From Megamerina dolium (Eukaryota > Arthropoda > Insecta > Diptera > Megamerinidae), in assembly GCA_963854835.1 (NCBI GenBank), contig OY978526.1, positions 40,132,140 through 40,196,139 on the forward strand: a stretch of DNA of 64,000 nt, given 5' to 3'. Positions 11,833 through 24,839 of this stretch are shown one piece after another. The notes under the pieces were generated by a model. That model searched no databases. It was not told where the DNA came from and saw only the letters and a program-made list of their open reading frames with translations. Positions within the stretch are counted from its first letter, which is position 1; every line of letters starts with the position of its first letter. A program made the position numbers and the translations under genes.

Positions 11833-14800
11833 TAATTTTTTTGTTCTACAATCGGTTAAACTGGTAAAATGAATTCATTCATTTCGAAATCAGAATACAA
11901 TTTCAATTGAAAATCTTCTAAATGACAATGTGGCTCAACACTTTAACAAACCACTAAAGGCAATAGTGTAAATGTCGCAAAAAAAATGTACATACCTGTT
12001 CGAAAATTTAAAAAATTTTGAACAAAAAAAAAAATTATAAAATTTCTCAAAAATAACTCAATTTTTAGTAAACGTACATCAATGCATATACTACGAGTAT
12101 TGCATATTTATATACAATTGTATATACCGTATACCTATGCTTTGCTCTTGAAATTCAACGATATAAAATGGCTATTTAAAAATTTTATTGCATTCTTTGC
12201 ACACTTCAGCTATGCAATAATATACATACCAGTATATACAATATACAAGTATGTTCATAAACTATGGGCATAACGTTAAATGAATGAATATGTCAATAAA
12301 ACACCTGATCGTCCGAAAGCACATGCGAATAATAATATTTTAAAATATTTTTTATTCCCTCAATCTGCTTGTTTTTCTTTTAAACCAATCGACCTAAAGT
12401 CCAAAATTCTTTAATATATTATATTGCGTTATATAAATGTATATGATGCGCTATTTGACAAAACGCAACCGTCATTTACAACCAGGGAATATTACTTAAA
12501 TACTTCTAAATGTTGATGTACCTCCACAAAGTGATACTTACAAATTTATATAGGAGAATCTCTCAGGAAGTTCAAACAAAACTCCAAAGATATGAGCAAT
12601 TTCATATGATCGAATATTTGTTTTAAATTGCAATAATATGTGGCATTATGTTGACAACCTTAACTCCCGTACCAAATTTCAGCACTATGTAGCGATCCCG
12701 ATTCAACATATGGTGCGAAATTTCGCAAAATTTTGTACATTTCAGATGCATATTAGAAAACGCCTCCACAATTTGTCACGTCCGAATCGTCTTAGAACGG
12801 TCGATATCTTGTAATTTACCACCAAACTATGCCAAGGTTTGTATCACATCTTTTCATTTGACTTTCTGTTTTTCATATTTTGTGAGTGTGAATGTCGTGT
12901 TATACGCGAAGGTATATATGTATAAAGGAGTGTTAATAAAATTTGCCAAATTCAGTTGTGCGACCAAAAGTATGTACCTGAGTACAGTATATATGTATGT
13001 GTGCTGCTCAATTATGTAGCGAAAATACAAAAAGTTAGTTTTTTTTTATCAACTAAACGCTACTACTTAAGCTGTCATATGGGTTCATATCAGTGCGACA
13101 TGGTCTCCACTATATTTTACACGTGTAGCGCATGTATAGTGAATACAAAATTGTAACTATATAAAATGAAAAATTTTTGCTAACTTTCCACCTTTGCATT
13201 ACAAATCCCCATTTGATGCAGTGCAGATTTTGATTCACACACCCACATTTGTCATCTTACACATCTGTCACATCTTACATTGTTTACCGTGTAACTCCAT
13301 TTTCTTCAATATTTTGGTATTGTAATTTCGGTATTAGTAATGACCAGTGCTTACTTTATATATGTATAAAGAATACTATGAGCATGGACTATAATCATAA
13401 TGAATTATAACTATATAAAGAGATATTAGTGTTTTTGCGGTATGGGGAAAGGACTCATTCATTAGAACTAAAAACCCAAATTTTTAATAAGGTGTAATTA
13501 CGAGGTTGACACTAACGTCCAACACGATTGACTACTTTATCGTAGAGTATGTAACAGGTTAAAACTAAGCCTGTTACAACCTTTTACATACCTACCTACG
13601 AACAATCCATAAATTATTAAAATATTCAACGTACCAACAATAAACAACCCATAGCAAATATGTGTATCATAGAAAAGTTCATTTGATGCTTCTTCTTCTG
13701 ACGACAGAGAAAGAAGAAACAATCAAATGAATTTTCGCTGAATGTGAAAATGTAGCATCATAGAAAATTTATACTACATAATTCCTAAATGCTTTATACA
13801 TGAAGATGTACTAAAGGTCTATGACTTGCCGACATAAGGCATGATGAAAAAGGTAATAAAATCCAATCGATGCTTGATCGAGTAAGTCACAAATCGACAT
13901 ACTATTTGAAACGATCTTGCTGTATTTTTTTAATCGGCCCGTTCGAGTAGCTTGGTACCTGAACGAGTACTCTTGTAGTCGCGCTGGCAGTAATATAAGT
14001 AGTTCTTGCTTTAAACGAGACTGTCTGTATTCGATCGCTCGCTTAAGTAGTCACCTGCGAGCCATCAGCTCTGTCCGGGGTCATTTTGACCAGCCGCATA
14101 TACCAGGACCAACCATCCGCCACCCCGTTGGTTGTTCCTATATATTGCTATAAAGGTCTCCCTCTTCTAGGTGTGAGGCCACTTCTGCTGAGGTGGATCT
14201 GCCAGACCATTGATTCATTAGGTTCGACCAGGTGGCACTAGTCAATCTTATAAATCCTCATTGTATAAGTAAGGTTAGGTATTCCATTTAGGCGTAGAGT
14301 AAGAAATTGAATTTGTATTGAAAAATTGTAAAAGGAAAGAAAGAAATGAAAATAAAGAAAAATATAACAAAGTAGTAATAGCTCCATCAACAAGAGTTTT
14401 TACGCTGCCCTCAGGTTTGACTCTGGCTGACTGAGTAATACCCCGGCTTATTATTATTATTTTAAATAATAAATATTTACCAAAGATTCCGCAGAATTGC
14501 TTACTTTTTGCTTTGATATCGTTTACAAATTCCACAAACAATCATATATACCATCAGCGTTGTTAAGTAACTAAAGGGAAATTATAACCGAGTTCGTGTT
14601 CTTTTGCAACTCGCTTACAAAAGAATACAGCTATATTTAAAAATTCGTTTATTCTATTATGCATTTCTGAGTAGTTATCGTTGCATCGTGATTACTACTC
14701 TATACATCACGAGCAATAAATACCATGAATGTTATGCGTAGTATACGAACGTTATAGGCAGACCTAGATATTGTTGAAGTACAAATTTTCGTGTAGAAAA

Positions 14801-16709
14801 AAAGACAAGCAATGAGTACCAAACGGCTTTATTTGTTTTTACGCATACGGTATTGACGACACATGATAAAAGGATGCTAAATTTATAGTTATTAAATCGT
14901 ATGTATCCACATCGTATTCGCGATGTTAACATGAGTACATTCTTCCTTGATCGCGCTGAGGCCGAAACGGAACGACTTGCAAGTTTGCGTTAAAGTTCGA
15001 GTATGTTTTGTTTAAACCGTTGAGAAATGTGTTTTATTTTGAAATTATTATCAAGTTATTACTAAACCGAAACGAAACCAATACTCATATTGAGGCGGAA
15101 TTATGCAAGGTTCTTAGCTTCTACAACGACGGACTATAATCGCTGTAATATGATGTAAAAAATCCGGTTAAATAGATCTTGTGGTTTTTGAGATAAAGTG
15201 GTAACCGATGTTGGAATTGTAGTCACAAGAATATCGCAGTAAAGTTTGAATGTTTCTTAGCGCTCAGTTGTTGAATAATTAAAGTTATTCATAGAATCAA
15301 CAAAAAAGTTTTCTATTAGAAAATGTAAAAATATTGTCGATCTCTTTTAAACCAGGATAAAAATATTTAACCCCGTATGGAGAATATCGAGAACAGTTGG
15401 TGTTGTGAAACACGAATGCAGAAGTATATTATGTGTACAAATATAATAAAAATAGCTAAGAAATCTGCAGTTATAACTATAGTAATGGTCCTATCAGGAT
15501 AAAACCGATTAACTAATAGTTAATACTGTAGACAGCTAAAATTATTAATTTGAGATCTTATTCCATAAACTTATTTTGTGGATCTAAACTTACAAACTTA
15601 CACACTTACTGATGTACAATCGATCATTAGTGGTCGAAGTGCGGGGGAGAGCAAGCGCTACTTCACATACACAATCCCTTCGCAGTCTTATCTTGCTTTG
15701 TCATGGGATACTTATATATGTATGTACTTCAACTTTTATGTCATATGACTACATTATTATGAGAACAATAAATCCAACAAATTCTCATTGACTCAAATAC
15801 ACGTTCTATAAAATCAAAAGTCTGCATTGATGCTACATATTCACAGAGAATGAGAGTGCTGCTTTACAGCATTAAAAGAATCTTCAATAAATTACTAAAA
15901 AGAAGATGAGCTCCAAATAAATTTTTGTAATTCATTTATAATTACATATTCAACATTATTCTCATTGCCATTATATTTTCAAAGACGCTCATTATCATTA
16001 CAATCACAATCATTAGCGTAACTTCTTAAATATACATTAACTACCACACTCGTGTCACATATACTCTAAGTTTATTGCACTTACAAGTGTAAGACTTTTC
16101 ACAATAAAAAATAAAATCTCATTTTAATGAAAATTGTATGTATAAATCCTATAGAAAGAACGATTGCAAATCGCACTATCAAAGTTAGTATACATATATT
16201 CGCATTGAAATTTCACAAATGATGATAATATAAAAAAAATTGATAAAATACGTAAATAACAACAAAAAGGATTATAACAATGATATGAACTTTGTCAATT
16301 TGGAGTTTAATGCGTGCCATAGTTCAGTGGCAGTAACTGCACCCATACGCATATTAATATATAGTCCATTGTCATTGCTACTCTGTGTCAGGCATACACA
16401 TAAGGACGTATTATAGTGTAAGTACATACATATGTAGTTGAGGCTCTGTACGAAGCGATTGTCGACATAGTGTACTTGTATAGATGTAACAATGATGAGG
16501 ATAATGAGAACAATACAAAGCGACAAATAAAATGATGGTTTAAAAGATTATGGCTGATTGCTATGAGTAGTAACTTATGACGTTTCTGTTGTCGCGTGCA
16601 TTTCGCTTTAAGACCAAATGTATTTATATGTGTGTATGTACAATTACCCTACACTCAAAGAGTCAAGGGTATAGGTGAATAGTATCGACAAATGTATATA
16701 TTATATAAG
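11833..16709. other. Non-coding stretch with one GC-richer block
   Basis: Mostly AT-rich sequence with no recognisable gene. The block at about 13910-14260 is GC-richer and carries segments such as GTGGATCTGCCAGACC, which suggests an old repeat or transposon piece, but its 78-codon plus-strand frame matches no family I know. Another GC-richer patch lies at about 14935-15010. A stretch at about 12640-12840 (ACCAAATTTCAGC and similar) also looks repeat-like. None can be classified from the sequence alone. Confidence 0.45.
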
Positions 16710-16722
16710 TACAAATGTATTA

Positions 16723-16993
16723 TTGGGTGCCGTAGCTCAGTGGTTAGTGTGTTCGCCTTCTGATCTGTAGGTCGTGGTTCAATCCCCGGCTGATGCATAA
16801 CAAATTTAATATCGATAAGATTTTTCTTTCGAATGGTACCCACCTGTCGGCAAGCAATTGGCAATTTTTCCGACAGTAACAACTTGCCATGGAAAAGCTT
16901 CTAAAAGAATTCTGTGACAAAGCTCAGAAAAAGTGATGTCACAAGTGTTCTTTGACCCTTTGGGGCTTTAAGTGCCACATATTTATTTTTTTT
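16723..16993 (+). repeat. tRNA-derived SINE with internal deletion
   Basis: The head has a pol III A box TAGCTCAGTGG (16733-16743) and B box GGTTCAATCCC (16776-16786), spaced as in a tRNA gene. After these comes the family-specific body (TTTCTTTCGAATGGTACCC, GACAAAGCTCAGAAAAAGTG) and a GCCACATATTTATTTT tail. A 13-bp direct repeat, TACAAATGTATTA, flanks it exactly (16710-16722 and 16994-17006), showing retrotransposition into this site. About 100 bp of body between GTGTTCT and CCCTTTGGGG is deleted relative to the copy at 35.5 kb. Confidence 0.9.
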
Positions 16994-17006
16994 TACAAAT
17001 GTATTA

Positions 17007-19620
17007 CACGATGCTACAGAAGAAATTCACTAAGTGACCTAATGTCAGTAAAGCACAAAATCTTGTTTAAGAAGTATTACACTCTAAATTGTTGATGTAT
17101 TTTCACTTGCACCATTTAACAATCCAATTAATTTAATCAGTGGGTGGACATCTTCAGGACGGAATCGGATGAAAACCTAGCATAAGTATCTTACATATAA
17201 ACGTGAGATTCAATAGAGAATGAATAGATATGAAAATATATAAAATCGGAAGTGCTTATTCAGATTTTGCGCATGCAACACGCCACTTAACTCTATTTTT
17301 CACAGCAAATGCGTGCTTATAATAAAAAATTACCATTAGTGGGTAAGAACCGTGCCTGCCTGCCTATACAAAAACCTGTAATTTCGAACATATGCCTGCT
17401 TTTCTTTCATAGTGAAGTTGTTTGGATAGATAATTTTAAATGGAATTGACTAAACCTTACGTTATTTCAAAAATGCGACATCTACCATTTTCATAAACAA
17501 TGTCTCAAAATGAATCCGATATTCATGCCATTTCATAGCACATTATTTGTATTAAAGTAAATTCAAATCAATTAAGAATTTATTTGAAATCCATATAAAG
17601 ATAGAAAAAGTTTTCCAAAAGCAGATGTTAAATATCATGGTTACTATGAACTTATTTTAGAGTATGTAAGGTACATCCATTTGTATTCTATGCTCAGAAT
17701 GTTCACAGACTACTTGCTGGGAGCCAAAATAGATATATTAACAACAACGGTCATGTTCGCTGTACTATCTCTGGGCAGCCCAATAGACATATTCGAAATA
17801 TCAAACAAAAAATGGAGGGTACACAGATCGAAGTAAAATAAAAGCGATGCACAAGCAACAATGCAAGAGAACTGCTTCTCTAATTTGTTCGTGTGAAAAG
17901 TATTTGCTGTAAAAAGCACAAGAATATTGTGATTCTTGTAAAGAGCGAAAAGAGTCAATTCAGCTTTCAGCTGCATCACCTTTCTTTATCCTATACGAGT
18001 GATGGTATGAGCCCGATGCTGTCTCTATATATTTACAACAGAAAGAATTATTAACTACATTGCATTCTTCATTCTGTTAATAATTTTAAAACATTATTAC
18101 CAGCTCGTAATGCTTACAATATGTATATATGTTATGTGTAAAGGCAAAAAGATAATTCTTTGATGTTACAACTTTTGAACTGCAACTATTAAATACGAGT
18201 TATTGTTAATGTCACAAAGAAAACGGGCGAATTACAGAAGAAAAGCAATAGATTCAAAATACAAATTTCAAAGAATTGTAATTATATTTTCTTCACCAGA
18301 GTGTATGTATGCAGTAACCAAGTGTAAGTTTTTGTTATTATTAATATTATTAGTGGGTTATCATCGTAGCAAAATTATACATTTTCTTCCTTCTTATTAA
18401 AATATTGCGGAAGTAGTTCTTCGCTATATATAATTGTTATTCATTTTATATGCGAGTATATTACACAGCTTGAAGCATAAATTAAATGTCTTATTTTTAT
18501 TTTTTTTTTGTTGTTGTTTGGTTGATATTTATTTGCTGTAAGATTACTGAAAGCGCTTAAAATTATACTATAGATTTTATAAATTATCTTAGTGTTATGC
18601 GCGCTCTTGTTCTCCCTACTTGATTTCATGCAGAAAAATACCGATTACATATTAAATTTCTTAAAGGATTCGCTACTCGAAAGTTTCCTTTAAAAACTTT
18701 AATTGCACCAACAACAATAGCATTTAGAAATAAAACTTTAGTAAGAGAAACTTGTATGCACGTATATATGTGCATACGTGAATATACTTGTGTATACAGG
18801 TACGTAGAGACAAAAACAACAACAAGAAATACAGAAAAAGATATTACAATATACCTTTACAAAGAATAGAATATAATTTCATTGTAGCATGAAGTTGACG
18901 ACGACACACTTTTATGCAGTTTACATATCAGTGCAGCATGTCATCATGAAAGTAGTGATAAGTGTAGTGGTAAAGTGTAAGAATTTAATTATGTTATAAG
19001 TATGTCAAAAAGACTAGAGAGAGAAAGAGTGAGAGAGAGAGAGAGAGAAAAAGGTAACAAAGTAAACTATTTAAAATATGACAGGAGTAAAAAGAACATT
19101 TTTGTTAAAGTTCAACAAATAAGTTATTCCAAACAAATAGTGTGACTCGATACACATGTAATCTCAAATGGATTATGTTGTAACTGTATGCAATCGATAA
19201 TTTAAAATCGAAAATTTCAATTATAATTTCAAAAAACTGCAAGGAGTTATATCGATTTTATTATTTGAGAAAAAATTAAGATTTTAGCGATGTGCACATA
19301 ATGTAATTAGAGAATGAAAATATAAGAAATATGTAGGCATATATAGTCGACAAAAAAAAAACAGAATATGCTCTCAAATATTGTACTAGCTTCTGCATAT
19401 GTTTATCGATTTTTAACACGAATAAAACTTTTTGTAAATCAAATTGCGACTTACCCTGGTTATACGTAAGCACGTAGAAGTAAAATGTGTAAAGAAGAAA
19501 AAAAACAAAACCTAATCGCTAAATGTGATAATATATTTTTGAATCCATTTAAGCCTCCGAATTTCAAAAATTGCATTAGAAAATTAAATGGGTTTGGATA
19601 TTCAATGATTTTACAATTTA
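17007..19620. other. AT-rich non-coding stretch
   Basis: No gene or element was recognised. It contains a GA-rich microsatellite at about 19015-19050 and AAC-type short repeats near 18815. Confidence 0.5.
19015..19050. repeat. (GA)n microsatellite
   Basis: An interrupted run of GA dinucleotides, broken by AAAGAGT. Simple sequence with no other role visible. Confidence 0.9.
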
Positions 19621-19629
19621 ACCCTTATC

Positions 19630-20480
19630 ACTCACTTTAGCCGCCTCCTAGCGGGTGCCAGGAAGATGTTGTCCGGTGGTCGCCACGTGGAGGAGCCCCA
19701 TTAAAAAATTAAGGTGACATCACATAGTAAGCAGTACAAACTACATGACGTCCAATGAGTTGACTTGCAATGAGCTCAAGAAGGATTGCGCTAGCCCCAC
19801 TCAGTTGAGGCAGGTAGACACGTTACCTTTCGAAAACATAGCCAGATCACCAGATATATATAAGTGCGTAAAAAAAAGTAGGTGTAGTGTATAGTAAATG
19901 TGGAATTTAATGGAAACCCGGTAGAGACCCACACAGCTACTCCGAAGTTGAACCTAGAGGATTCAAATTAACGTACGACCTCTTTTTTCCACAACACTTT
20001 TTTTCAGCACATTAACATTAGATGGCTACTACTGAGGAGGTACTCCTCTACAACAACGTTTTTGGTTAAGCGGGTTGGTAACGCGGTATTTTGCCTCCTC
20101 TTTAGTCAACACAATATGTTTTCTTTTTTTTGCCTCGATCTTTCTTTTTAATTTATATAAATAAAAAAATTATAAATAAATTAAAAATATTGACTTAGAA
20201 TCGCTTGTTTCATCCTTTACAGCATAAATTAGAACCGCAGCAATAAGGACTAATACTACCATTCTATCGCTAAAATCCATAAACAGTAACATCCACTCGT
20301 CTGAATAACAGCAAAAGTCTCATTCACTAATCCTTTATCCTCACACTATCAGAAAGGTACAACAATGTTCTGGCTACCTTAAACCCATAGGGGCTCCTCA
20401 TGGCTTCGATTACTCCCAGAGTACCGCTAGATGGCGGTAAATAAATCGGAGTACTACTACTACTAAATCGGAGTACTAAT
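19630..20480. repeat. Unclassified GC-richer repeat-like block
   Basis: GC content rises sharply against the flanks, for example at GCCGCCTCCTAGCGGGTGCC and the GTCGCCACGTGGAGGAGCCC block near 19640-19700. Near 20420-20440 an ACCGC..GCGGT imperfect palindrome surrounds TAGATG, and AAATCGGAGTACT occurs twice (about 20446 and 20465). There is no open frame of note. The texture resembles the untranslated part of an old retrotransposon, but no class-defining motif is visible. Confidence 0.35.
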
Positions 20481-22680
20481 AAATTAATATTTTAGGTACA
20501 GAACATTACACTATAACTACGTATTCTGTATGTATGTCGATGTTATAAAATGATGACGTTGAAACTTGACACACATAAATACTCCCATACAAATTTACTA
20601 ACAGTTTTTGATCATTTTGCAAAGACAAGTATATTCAAAATAGTATAACAATTATATACATGGGGGGCTGGAATTCATAGTGGTCTAAGTCAAGATTCAT
20701 ATACAATAAATTTACTAATGCGCTTAGCCACCCCAAATTTAGAAGTTATCATCACCAGAAGTTTAATAATGTTGAATTTGTTAAATACCACAGCAGTTGG
20801 TTTTTATATATGCATTCACGCACACATTCATAAATATCTATGAATAACACAATATTAACAATATCATAATTTTACTTTGAAATTAATCGCTACTAAAAAC
20901 ATTCAAATTACGGCAATTGACACTTTCATGTGAATGTTATAAAAAAATTAAAATTAAGAAAATTGTAGGATTTGAAAAGTTTTAGAAAGTGAACTTTATT
21001 TCGATTTATGGAAGCAAATATATTTAGGACCCGTTAATTAACAATTTCCAGCCATCTCTTTAATATTAATAGGAAAACCGCTATTGCTGTCTAGAAGACC
21101 CCTTCGTTGCAACCCCCTATCAGTTGAAAAAAAAAAAATCCTGCACTCTTCATTTCGATTATATCAATATCATCGCCCATAAGGGCAACTATCATACAAT
21201 AATTTCACCTCAAGGTGTTGCTGTTCGTATGAATAATACTTTGCTCTTTGTGGTTTTTTCTTAATATGACAGTTCATTCAATTTAATTAAAACTCAACTG
21301 CAATCGTTTACAAAAATGATGAAATATGTATACACACATTAAATTTGCCACAAGCAATGAGCATACAATAAATTAAACACATTCTTTTGTATTGTATGGT
21401 AATAAATAAAAAAGTGTCCATGCACTATACACATAGAACATATATATGTAAATATTTCAATTAAAAAAAAAAAAATAAAAAAAGAAACATTAAATATTTT
21501 TTTTCTACAATTTATTTAAATATAACGTTCTTTTTTTTAAAAAAGTTTCGCTTTTTACAAATATTGATATCAATATAAAAAAGCGTGTGTATTGTCGCTA
21601 TCATATAACTATATATATGTATGCATGTGTGTGTATGTGTAGTTTTACAATTGTAAAGTATAAGTGAATATTTGCAGCAGAAGAGTAAATAGCTAAAGGT
21701 TATTATAAAAATGACCCAAATAGGACACAATAAATTGGATTTTGATACATATACACCCGCTCACAGAGTGTAACTCAGGCAATGTGTGAGGTTTTCCAGC
21801 ATAGAAATTTCATCAAATATTGATGGAAATGATATGTACTGTTAATTTGTAGATTCATAGGATACTAGAATGCAATTAATGTTTTGTGAACGGATGAGTC
21901 AGTTTTAAACCGTCAAAGTATAGTTTTCCAAGTAAAATAATCAATATATAAGACTCTCTCACACACACGCACACTTGCAAAGAACTGACTGAAACATCCA
22001 TAATTATTAAAATGATGAAAAATACACCAAAAATTTTAAATGTTAATAAATTTTATATTTAAAGAAGTATATAAATATATCCGCTTCTAATGGGAGCATA
22101 GTAGAATCGACTGACAAAAAAAAAAAAAATCTGCAGCAGGATAATAATAACAGCATTAACAAGGGTACAAGTCAGTATACCATAAGAAGTAGCAGATGAC
22201 GGCAAAGAAGCAACAGCCAAATGAGAAGATGATGGTGCAGAAGAAGCAGAGTACCGTCTGAAAATTATTTGTAGAAATACTTTACCTACTTTAAACATGT
22301 GTATATGCATGTATGGATGTAACTATAATACTTAGGCGGGTTGTTATCGCTGTTGTTGTTCGCCCCTTTAATTAATTTCAAAATCTCATTAGCATATAAA
22401 AACACTGCCAGGAGACTTTTATTGACGCATACACACGCACAAATACGCACACGTATATAAATAAGTATGCATATGAGATAAATGCATAGGCATGCGATTA
22501 TCGCATACCGCATATGCGTGTAATTCTAATAGGCTCATAAAACTTGTTGTTGTACCAGCCCAACAACAACATGCGCTCTTACATAAATATGTGAAAGTAT
22601 GTACGAGTAGACAGAAGGAAAAATAAAAAGAAAAAACGTACAACCAAGAAAACTGCTAGTACTTACATACTTCTCTAAAG

Positions 22681-22710
22681 TAGCAGTAGTAGTAGTAGTA
22701 GAAGATGAAG
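22681..22710. repeat. (TAG)n microsatellite
   Basis: A run of AGT/TAG triplets followed by GAAGATGAAG. Simple sequence. Confidence 0.8.
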
Positions 22711-22866
22711 ACTCTAAAGAAGACGCGTGCAAGTTGAAACTACTTAATGACATTTTCATGCGTCACAACGTTGCAATTCCATGCAATTAACTGCACTCAG
22801 CCAAGGAACTTATGCAACACGCACTTCCTGGCAATGGCACCAAATGGTAAACATTTACTTTTATAG

Positions 22867-22914
22867 CAGAGAGAGAGAGAGAGAGAGAGTGAGAGTGAGA
22901 GTGAGAGAGAGAGA
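22867..22914. repeat. (GA)n microsatellite
   Basis: A GA dinucleotide run with interspersed GAGAGT units. It creates long arginine/glutamate or serine/leucine frames that are not genes. Confidence 0.9.
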
Positions 22915-23230
22915 AAAGAAGGGAGAAAAATATGTAGAGAGTATGTCCACAGGCGTTCAACCATATATGTAAAAGTATACTATACCAACGACAACAACAA
23001 CAGCTTTTTAACAACTTTAACAAAATACCCAGTATCAAATTGTATTTTTATTGGTCCAAGGCCATTTAGCCATGGACTATTCATTTGAAACAAATCAAAA
23101 ATATTGAAATAAGGACTTACTCCTTAGGACTCAAATTTTGCAGGCTTCAATCAAATTTACTTTAGGAAATTTTACGAAGTTTAACAGCTGCGAAAAGTAC
23201 TATCGAGAATATTCTTTAGAGGTAACTTTA

Positions 23231-23480
23231 ATATCGAAAAGATTTTCTTTTCGATCTGTACCCTCCTGTTAGTAAGCAGTAACTTTTCTTCTGGCAGTAA
23301 CAATTTGCCATGAAAACGCTTCTAAAAAGAGCTCCGTGATAAAGTTTTGAAACAGTAATGTCACAAAAGTTCTACCTTTCGGAATCGGCTAATATAAGTA
23401 GATCCCTTCTAATATTGCTTAAAAATTGAACATAAACAGCAGTACTTGAAGATAATCTCGGCTAAAGTGCTTTTCGGAGG
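23231..23480 (+). repeat. Degenerate SINE body, head missing
   Basis: It matches the SINE body from ATATCGAAAAGATTTTCTTT through GGCAGTAACAATTTGCCATG, CGGAATCGGCTAATATAAGT and on to CTCGGCTAAAG, with many substitutions. The tRNA-like head is not visible and the tail is lost. It is an older copy than those at 16.7, 35.5 and 57.9 kb. Confidence 0.7.
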
Positions 23481-23925
23481 CCTATAATTGCCATATGTTA
23501 ATATTTTTATGAGAGATAGGGCTGGTTTCCATTCGATAACTCCCGAAATTGTTCATTTTGTGTGTTAGTGCGCAAAGTGTGAAAACATACATACGGAAGC
23601 ATTGGATTGTATGGGAGGTAGCCGCTATTTTTATATGATTCACTCCATTTTCGGATTTTATGTTTACAAACTTTATATTTTCACGCATAATGTGTGATAA
23701 CATCTACTCAAGAATCAACTTTTGTATTGGAGTCGGAGAATGTCTATTTTCTAATATATCTATTTTGTGGTCAAACACTCTTAAAAAACCAAGTTTTAGT
23801 AAAATAGTTTTATATTTAAGCGCTGCAACTATAAGAACATACATACATTTAACAGCGTTCTTTGTTGAATATAATCATATGCGCCAATTTTCAAACAGAT
23901 AGACAGTTAGACGATATTCTTCATT

Positions 23926-24030
23926 AATATTGGAATGTACCTACTTATATTAGTCGATTTTGAACCGTAGAACTCTGTTTCTGACTCTCGGCTTTCTGCA
24001 TATAAAACTAATGCTCTAGCTATCTTATGC
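23926..24030 (-). repeat. Short SINE-related fragment with a different tRNA-like head
   Basis: On the minus strand the 3' half reads TTCTACGGTTCAAAATCGAC followed by TAATATAAGTAGGTACATTC, matching the SINE body. Directly upstream is TAGCTAGAGCATTAG, then AGCCGAGAGTC, which resembles the D-arm and variable region of a tRNA(Lys)-like sequence rather than the head of the other copies. The join could be a subfamily or a secondary fusion. The evidence is short and degenerate. Confidence 0.4.
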
Positions 24031-24032
24031 AG

Positions 24033-24281
24033 CTATACCGTTAACAGCGTATAAATATAATTATATAATATTTGTGTTCGTATAGAGTATTCCTTCGATT
24101 GGATCTGGTTACGTATGAGATAATACATGTAGTAGTCTAAAAGTCTAGTACCCATTGTACAACCATTAACTACAGAGATTATGCCCTGTGCATATGTGGC
24201 ATCGTCGCCACAAACACGTACTGTTACAGCAATAATAACTGTAACAACTTTCACAACAGCCAACAAGAAGTACGGCCTCAT
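24033..24281 (-). CDS. Candidate first coding exon with signal peptide
   Basis: An ATG at 24281 on the minus strand opens MRPYFLLAVV, followed by a run of valine, isoleucine, alanine and threonine, then VRVCGDDATYAQG. A short basic start, a hydrophobic core of about 18 residues and a small residue before an acidic mature start look like a secretory signal peptide. The sequence upstream (24282-24480) is GC-richer and CAA-rich, as fly 5' leaders often are. The frame runs to 82 codons, but after about residue 45 it becomes ordinary AT-rich sequence, so a donor probably lies within it; none of the GT sites is strong. The nearby exon at 8.1 kb is on the same strand, but the phases of visible GT sites do not match it directly. 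Family not recognised. Confidence 0.3.
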   Translation of the reverse strand: MRPYFLLAVVKVVTVIIAVTVRVCGDDATYAQGIISVVNGCTMGTRLLDYYMYYLIRNQIQSKEYSIRTQILYNYIYTLLTV

Positions 24282-24646
24282 ACTGCTGTTCCGCTTGTTA
24301 ACATTCTTTCTTATGATATTTTGTTTGTTGTTGTACTTGTTGTGATTGATATTACCACCACCATCACCACCTTAGCAGCTGCATATGAAATGGACTGCTG
24401 CTTGCTGCATTGGTGTTGTTGCTTGAACAATTATGTTAATTCACATCGAGTGTAAATAATTTACATGCGGCTGATGTATGTGATGAGCAATCCTTTTTCC
24501 GTGATTTTTTTGTTTTCGTTTTTTTTTTCTATTTTTATGCTCAATAACAACAATGACAATTTACGCCCGTATATGTAGATTTCACAAGCACGGGTATCGT
24601 TATCTTGTTTGAGGGAAAATTTAAACTGATTGAATTGAAAAAATCT
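24282..24646. other. GC-richer non-coding stretch, possible 5' leader or promoter of the candidate exon
   Basis: On the minus strand the sequence is rich in CAA and GGTGATGGTGG-type repeats and leads into the candidate ATG at 24281. No TATA box or initiator can be picked with confidence. Confidence 0.3.
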
Positions 24647-24652
24647 CCTTAC

Positions 24653-24670
24653 AGTCGGCTGGGGCCGACC
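24653..24670. other. Terminal hairpin of DINE-like copy 2
   Basis: GTCGGC and GCCGAC form a perfect six-base stem around TGGG, a few bases inside the element end. Copy 1 has the equivalent GTCGGCCCCAACCGAC at 11810-11825. Helitron-type elements end with such a hairpin. Confidence 0.6.
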
Positions 24671-24839
24671 AAACTATACCCTGCATATGTAGATTTATAT
24701 ATAAAAAGTTTACTCGAATATCCAACTTTTCTTTTATTTCCACTTTTCGAGAAACAATTTTTGCATATACTACTAATTTACACCCGAAATATGGTTGACT
24801 TTGACGAAGTAAAAGGATTTTAAGATAATTCCGAGGCTT

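Larger units (their letters stand above)
20481..23230. other. AT-rich non-coding stretch with microsatellites
   Basis: Mostly poly-A/T, CA and TATG repeats. A GAA/GCA-rich patch at about 22130-22260 gives a serine/alanine-rich minus-strand frame with chance splice-like ends, and I do not call it an exon. No transposon was recognised. Confidence 0.5.

Noticed and set aside
22059..22310. Serine/alanine-rich minus-strand frame with TTTTCAG and GTATAC at its edges
   Set aside because: The core is a GAA/GCA-type simple repeat, the donor is weak and another AG lies close by. Not distinguishable from chance.
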